Shown: one piece after another, positions 6,861-9,549 of the stretch
Numbering within the stretch: position 1 is the first letter of the stretch
Layout: each line of letters starts with the position of its first letter
DNA from: Chloroflexota bacterium
GTDB taxonomy: Bacteria; Chloroflexota; Dehalococcoidia; SHYB01
NCBI GenBank assembly: GCA_016200725.1
Contig: JACQEE010000076.1
Span: forward strand, 1-9,549
Direction of reading: 5' to 3'
Length of the DNA stretch: 9,549 bases
The notes under the pieces: generated by a model
Seen by the model: the letters and a program-made list of their open reading frames with translations, nothing else
Told to the model about the DNA's origin: nothing
Databases searched by the model: none
Made by a program: the position numbers and the translations under genes

Positions 6861-7649
6861 TCAGCGCCTCGCCGTTGCGGGCTGGTCGACATCGGGGCGT
6901 AGGGGCGACCGGCCGGTCACCCCTACCGGATGAGGCAACCGTGCACTCATTCGGTTCACTACGCTCACGATGGGCGCCTCCAACCGCTTCGCCACGGGGT
7001 AGGCTTTCACGAACACGGCCAGGAAGATCAGCCCGTATAGATAGCCGCCGATGACATCGCTGGGCCAGTGGCGGCCTTCGTGCACGAGCCATGCGCCGAT
7101 CACGATGACCATGAGGATCGTGCAGCACCTGGCGATGGCTACCCAGCGACGAGAGGCAACCACCTTCGGCAGCAGATAGACCATGAATCCGCCGAAGAGC
7201 ATGTAGTGGAGCGCGGTGCCGCTCGGGTAGCCTGCGCCCTGAGGCCCGCCATGCACGGTGACGAGGTCGATGGCGGGGCGAGGACGGTCGTAGAGCGCGC
7301 GCAGGACGAAACTCGACGACGAGGCGACCAGCAAGAGCGCGACCATCACCGCCTCGACGCGCCTGCGTCGCAGCCACAGCCATGCAGCTACGATGACCAC
7401 CAACGCTCCGGCTACGCCGCGTAGGCCCACCCCAAAGATCGCCTGGCCGAAGGGGCCGAGTTCGATGCGCTGCAACTGTCGCGTGAGCGGCAGATCGAAG
7501 GGCGCGCGGTCAGTCGTGAGGGCGTTGAAGGTCGAGAAGGCAACTGCCGTGAGGAGTGCCAGGAGCGCTGCGATTTCGAGAGCGTGTCGTCGGGAGAGGC
7601 GCAGCGGCGAGAGCCGGCGGGTGACTGGCGCGGCGACGGCGTGCTGCAT
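6861..7649 (-). CDS. PAP2-family membrane phosphatase with divergent catalytic motifs
   Basis: 262 residues from ATG 7649. PAP2 proteins dephosphorylate lipid phosphates such as undecaprenyl or phosphatidyl phosphates at the membrane. Several hydrophobic segments are visible: about 23-43, 76-96, 100-118, then two or three after the first motif. Motif 1 is R-ALYDRP-RP (Arg where Lys is usual). Motif 2 is PSGTALHY, so the usual His of PSGH is Thr, with another His 3 residues on. Motif 3 keeps HWPSD but the usual Ser-Arg seven and six residues before that His is Trp-Leu. The start is set by GAGGG (complement of 7654-7658) 4 bases upstream; a longer frame from 7787 would run through repeat DNA and overlap the upstream gene. 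The last residues are encoded by a palindromic repeat. Fold confident; activity uncertain. Confidence 0.85.
   Translation of the reverse strand: MQHAVAAPVTRRLSPLRLSRRHALEIAALLALLTAVAFSTFNALTTDRAPFDLPLTRQLQRIELGPFGQAIFGVGLRGVAGALVVIVAAWLWLRRRRVEAVMVALLLVASSSSFVLRALYDRPRPAIDLVTVHGGPQGAGYPSGTALHYMLFGGFMVYLLPKVVASRRWVAIARCCTILMVIVIGAWLVHEGRHWPSDVIGGYLYGLIFLAVFVKAYPVAKRLEAPIVSVVNRMSARLPHPVGVTGRSPLRPDVDQPATARR
6867..6870 (-). promoter_or_regulatory. Shine-Dalgarno supporting the GTG start of the sbcD-like gene
   Basis: On the minus strand GAGG (complement of 6867-6870) lies 7 bases before GTG at 6859-6857. The PAP2 stop TGA (6863-6861) lies between, leaving one base to the start. This arrangement favours re-initiation by ribosomes leaving the PAP2 gene. 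Confidence 0.55.
6899..6926. repeat. 28-bp palindrome, REP-like, inside the 3' end of the PAP2 gene
   Basis: GTAGGGGCGACCGG (6899-6912) and CCGGTCACCCCTAC (6913-6926) are reverse complements apart from one C/A mismatch (6906 against 6921). It encodes the VGVTGRSPL tail of the PAP2 protein and ends 39 bases upstream of the preferred sbcD start. Palindromes of this kind are, as I recall, common dispersed elements in Chloroflexota genomes; copy number cannot be judged here. Confidence 0.65.
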
Positions 7650-7671
7650 GAAACCCTCGGAGGGACTCTTC

Positions 7672-7722
7672 CCCTTCTCAGACTCAGGGCTCCGGCTCGA
7701 ATCGCTCAGAGTGACAAGGGTG
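7672..7722. repeat. Imperfect inverted repeat between SnoaL-like and PAP2 genes, dispersed-repeat copy
   Basis: CCCTTCTCA (7672-7680) and TGACAAGGG (7712-7720) pair at 8 of 9 positions and the pairing continues loosely inward (GACTC against the following CTCAGAG). The outer TGACAAGGGTG (7712-7722) recurs exactly at 8845-8855, in both cases touching the stop codon of a minus-strand gene. On the minus strand it reads CACCCTTGTCA then CTCTGAGCG, resembling a TTGTCATTCTGAGCG-type intergenic repeat that I recall from such genomes. It may also act as a partial terminator. Confidence 0.55.
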
Positions 7723-8133
7723 CTAGTTGGGCTGGCTGCGCGGGCGGTAGACCATGTCCGGCGTCCGCCCGATGGCGATGAGTTCAACCAACTTGTCGTG
7801 GTTGATGTGGTAGACCTGCTCGTGGCTCTGGCCGATGCTGCCGTCGTTGGCTAGGGGGCTGACGAGCACGCTGATGAGGCCGCCCTTCGGCCCGACGATG
7901 GCGATGCGCCAGCGGTTCTTCGCCATCACTTGGAGGAAGGCCATGACGGCATCGGCGCCCGGCTCGACCGCGCCGCTCGTGCGCAGAATGGCGTCGTCGG
8001 CGACGAGTGCTCGCACCAGCGAGAAGTCGCCGTTCTTCTCCGCCTTTCGTAGTCGGGCGAAGAAGTCTTCGAGGAAGGCCACTTCGCGGCACGCAGGAGC
8101 AAAGCGAGCCATGTCGGAGAGCGGGGAAGGCAC
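7723..8133 (-). CDS. Small NTF2/SnoaL-like protein
   Basis: 136 residues from GTG 8133. An N-terminal helix (FLEDFFARLRKAEKNGDF, about 21-38) leads into LVADDAILRTSG, a helix DAVMAFLQVMAKNRW, then beta strands (RIAIVGPKGGLISVLVSPLA, EQVYHINHDKLVELIAIG), the usual order of the NTF2-like cone fold. Members range from enzymes such as ketosteroid isomerase or limonene epoxide hydrolase to ligand-binding proteins; no catalytic set can be assigned here. The start is supported by GAGG (complement of 8140-8143) 6 bases before GTG; the later ATG at 8112 has no Shine-Dalgarno. A likely extended -10 promoter lies just upstream, so it can be expressed apart from the VOC-like gene. Gene reality is good; function is unknown. 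Confidence 0.85.
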   Translation of the reverse strand: MPSPLSDMARFAPACREVAFLEDFFARLRKAEKNGDFSLVRALVADDAILRTSGAVEPGADAVMAFLQVMAKNRWRIAIVGPKGGLISVLVSPLANDGSIGQSHEQVYHINHDKLVELIAIGRTPDMVYRPRSQPN

Positions 8134-8158
8134 TGGTCACCTCGACGAGTCGTGGACA

Positions 8159-8167
8159 AGTATAGCA
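8159..8167 (-). promoter_or_regulatory. Extended -10 promoter candidate for the SnoaL-like gene
   Basis: On the minus strand TGCTATACT (8167 to 8159) is a near-consensus extended -10 with TATACT. A partial -35-like ATGACC lies 19 bases upstream, so the TGn extension is the main support. Transcription would begin near 8152 and give a leader of about 19 bases that includes GAGGTGA. It sits in the 52-base gap after the VOC-like gene. Confidence 0.6.
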
Positions 8168-8185
8168 AAGGAGGTGACAATCAGG

Positions 8186-8770
8186 TCATGCCGCTCTGGC
8201 ACGCGTTTCGTTCTTCTCCAACTCCTGCGCCTGCAACTCGATCAACTGGCCGAAGGCGAACAGCCCAGAGGCGATGATGTCCGTAGCCACGAAGGCTTGG
8301 ATGAGCGTATCCGTGCGCCTATCGGCGTCGGCCGGACGATAGACGTGGGTGACCGTGAAGCGCCCGCGCAACTCGGGGTCGAGGCGCTTCTCGAGATGCA
8401 CCAGCGCCGCCTCGAGTTTGGCGTACGACGGGTAGCGGATGCCGAAGTGGGCGATGCCGTGCGGACGGTGGCGATAGCGGTTCTGGTAGACGGCGTAGGC
8501 TTTCGCGAGGTCAGCGTTGCTCTGCGTCGCGCGCTTGATGGCCTGTTCGAGCGCCCACTGCTCCGGCGCGACCTCGGAGGCGTAGAGCACGTTGTTGACC
8601 GAGTCCTCGCCATCAAGGGCGACGAAGCCGATCATCGTCGGCTTGTCTGCGCCCGCGACCTTGCAGCCGAGCGCCTCGAGCGCCTTGATTGCCAGGCGAC
8701 GCTCCCCCGGCTGATAGAGCATCTCGACGTGGTTCAGCATCCGCCCGCGGTAGTCCACCAGACGACCCAT
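8186..8770 (-). CDS. VOC/glyoxalase-like conserved hypothetical protein
   Basis: 194 residues from ATG 8770. The first half (LNHVEMLYQPGERRLAIKAL to GFVALDGED) looks like a VOC-type beta-alpha unit with a His near the N-terminus. The second half (HGIAHFGIRYPSYAKLEAALVHLEK) looks like another, so a two-module VOC fold is plausible. The C-terminal part DIIASGLFAFGQLIELQAQ is probably a conserved strand carrying Glu. Such folds hold metal-dependent dioxygenases, isomerases and glyoxalases, but I cannot name a ligand set. The start is fixed by GGGAGG (complement of 8775-8780) 4 bases before ATG; the longer frame to 9028 would overlap the glycyl-tRNA synthetase gene. It follows glyQS by 85 bases on the same strand. 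Function not assigned. Confidence 0.8.
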   Translation of the reverse strand: MGRLVDYRGRMLNHVEMLYQPGERRLAIKALEALGCKVAGADKPTMIGFVALDGEDSVNNVLYASEVAPEQWALEQAIKRATQSNADLAKAYAVYQNRYRHRPHGIAHFGIRYPSYAKLEAALVHLEKRLDPELRGRFTVTHVYRPADADRRTDTLIQAFVATDIIASGLFAFGQLIELQAQELEKNETRARAA

Positions 8771-8792
8771 GACGCCTCCCTGCTCGCCCCAC

Positions 8793-8808
8793 ACCACGGG
8801 GGCGTGGT
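8793..8808 (-). other. Small hairpin in the glyQS to VOC-like gene gap
   Basis: ACCACG (8793-8798) and CGTGGT (8803-8808) form a perfect 6-bp stem with loop GGGG. It is 22 bases upstream of the VOC-like start. A second 6-bp pair, GCTGGC (8812-8817) with GCCAGC (8838-8843), lies beside it. No T-run follows on the minus strand, so neither is a clear terminator. Confidence 0.4.
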
Positions 8809-8844
8809 TACGCTGGCGAGATTCTGCGCCCAAGGGGGCCAGCA

Positions 8845-8855
8845 TGACAAGGGTG
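8845..8855. repeat. Second copy of the TGACAAGGGTG repeat, next to the glyQS stop
   Basis: The 11 bases match 7712-7722 exactly. The minus strand reads stop codon TAA, then CACCCTTGTCA, then TGCTGG and, further on, GCAGAATCTCG. This resembles a degenerate dispersed intergenic repeat. It lies in the 85-base gap between glyQS and the VOC-like gene. Confidence 0.5.
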
Positions 8856-9549
8856 TTACAGCCCCAACTTCTCGCGCACCGCGGGCACGAGGTCGGCGAT
8901 GGGCAGGCGTACCTGGGCCATGCTATCGCGCTCGCGGATGGTGACCTGCTTGTCGTTGAGCGACTCGAAGTCCACGGTGACGCACAACGGCGTGCCGACC
9001 TCGTCCTGGCGACGATAGCGGCGCCCAATGGACTGCGTGTCGTCGTACTGGCTGGACCAGTGCTTGCGCAGCGTGGCGTGGATCTCCCGCGCGAGCGGGG
9101 TGAGCGTGTCCTTCTTGCTCAGCGGCAGCACCGCCACCTTGATGGGCGCGATGGCCGGGTGGAGATGCAGGACGGTACGGATCTCTTCCTTGTCGGCCTG
9201 CTCCTCGTAGGCATCGGTGAGGAAGGCGAGGAAGCCGCGGTCGACGCCGCTGGCCGGCTCGACGACGTAGGGGACGTAGCTCTCCTTCGTCTCCTCGTCG
9301 AAGTACTTGATCTCCTTGCCGCTGTACTTGCTGTGCTGCTTGAGGTCGAAGTCGCCACGGCTGGCGATGCCTTCGAGTTCGCCCCAGTCCCAGGCGTACT
9401 TGAATTCGATGTCGCTGGTGCCCTTCGAGTAGTGGGCTAACTCAGCCTTATCGTGAGCCCGCACCCGCAGGTTCTCGCGGCGGAGTCCCAGGCTCGTCCA
9501 CCAGTCCAACCGCGCCTGCACCCATTGTTTGAACCACTGGTCTTCGGTG
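8856..9549 (-). CDS. glyQS: Glycyl-tRNA synthetase (homodimeric, class II), C-terminal part, cut by window end
   Basis: Charges tRNA-Gly with glycine in the cytoplasm. The frame runs off the right edge, so the N-terminal part with motif 1 is missing; the GTG at 9521-9519 is an internal Val codon. Visible conserved blocks in order are DQWFKQWVQARLDWW, LAHYSKGTSDIEFKY, ELEGIASRGDFDLKQHS, then EPASGVDRGFLAFL (class II motif 3 region). The anticodon-binding domain follows with HPAIAPIKVAVLPL, YDDTQSIGRRYRRQDEVGTP and VTIRERDSMAQVRL. These are characteristic of the alpha2 bacterial/eukaryotic-type enzyme, not the alpha2beta2 GlyQ/GlyS type. It leads the minus-strand gene set here. Nothing appears degraded. 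Confidence 0.97.
   Translation of the reverse strand, partial: TEDQWFKQWVQARLDWWTSLGLRRENLRVRAHDKAELAHYSKGTSDIEFKYAWDWGELEGIASRGDFDLKQHSKYSGKEIKYFDEETKESYVPYVVEPASGVDRGFLAFLTDAYEEQADKEEIRTVLHLHPAIAPIKVAVLPLSKKDTLTPLAREIHATLRKHWSSQYDDTQSIGRRYRRQDEVGTPLCVTVDFESLNDKQVTIRERDSMAQVRLPIADLVPAVREKLGL

Noticed and set aside
7650..7787. N-terminal extension of the PAP2 protein to 7787
   Set aside because: It runs through repeat DNA and overlaps the SnoaL-like gene; ATG 7649 has a Shine-Dalgarno and leads directly to the membrane part.
7835..8944. Long plus-strand open frame of 369 codons
   Set aside because: It crosses three minus-strand genes with recognisable families or good ribosome sites; it is a high-GC antisense shadow with Arg/Ala-rich low-complexity translation.
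8771..9028. N-terminal extension of the VOC-like protein to 9028
   Set aside because: It overlaps glyQS in another frame and is Ser/Arg-rich shadow sequence; ATG 8770 has GGGAGG in front.
8769..9440. Plus-strand 223-codon open frame opposite glyQS
   Set aside because: Leu/Val-rich translation is the mirror of the conserved glycyl-tRNA synthetase codons.
1..9549. tRNA, rRNA, CRISPR array, transposase or phage genes
   Set aside because: No cloverleaf, direct-repeat array, inverted terminal repeats or mobile-element protein motifs were recognised by eye on either strand.

Overview
The window is a high-GC bacterial segment, most likely from a Chloroflexota genome of the Dehalococcoidia or SAR202-like kind. 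The lineage is inferred from three things. The lipoprotein has a long Ala/Thr/Pro linker after its lipobox. A CoA-transferase, a thiolase-like protein and a DUF35 protein sit together in a catabolic cluster. Short GC-rich palindromes and degenerate dispersed repeats lie between genes. No phage, transposase, CRISPR, tRNA or rRNA signature is visible. No stretch of 300 bases lacks a gene.

Left half, plus strand (1-5547). The window opens inside a CaiB/BaiF class III CoA-transferase that keeps its catalytic Asp. Next come a thiolase-like protein that appears to lack the nucleophilic Cys, a DUF35 zinc-ribbon/OB-fold protein 4 bases later, and a family-5 (SBP_bac_5) solute-binding lipoprotein. A 16-bp hairpin 4 bases after the lipoprotein stop closes this unit. 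The likely theme is import of an organic substrate, CoA activation, and cleavage or chain shortening by a thiolase-like/DUF35 enzyme resembling the Ltp2-ChsH2 steroid side-chain aldolases; the substrate cannot be read from the sequence. An alpha/beta hydrolase starts right behind the hairpin. After it comes a 133-residue conserved protein of unknown function with its own likely extended -10 promoter and a strong Shine-Dalgarno.

Right half, minus strand (9549 down to 5555), in transcription order: the C-terminal part of glycyl-tRNA synthetase (glyQS), a VOC/glyoxalase-like hypothetical protein, an NTF2/SnoaL-like small protein, a PAP2-type membrane phosphatase, and an SbcD/Mre11-type nuclease subunit whose likely GTG start lies one base after the PAP2 stop. 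The two halves converge at 5547/5555 with 7 bases between stops.

Several starts were moved inward from the longest reading frame because a Shine-Dalgarno and family alignment agree: TTG 824, GTG 6859, ATG 7649 and ATG 8770. The points most worth a second look are the Cys-less thiolase/DUF35 pair in a transport-linked operon, the PAP2 protein with substituted catalytic motifs, a shared extended -10 box before two small genes, and a repeat placed directly after two minus-strand stop codons. I see no clear evidence of a wholly new multi-gene system.
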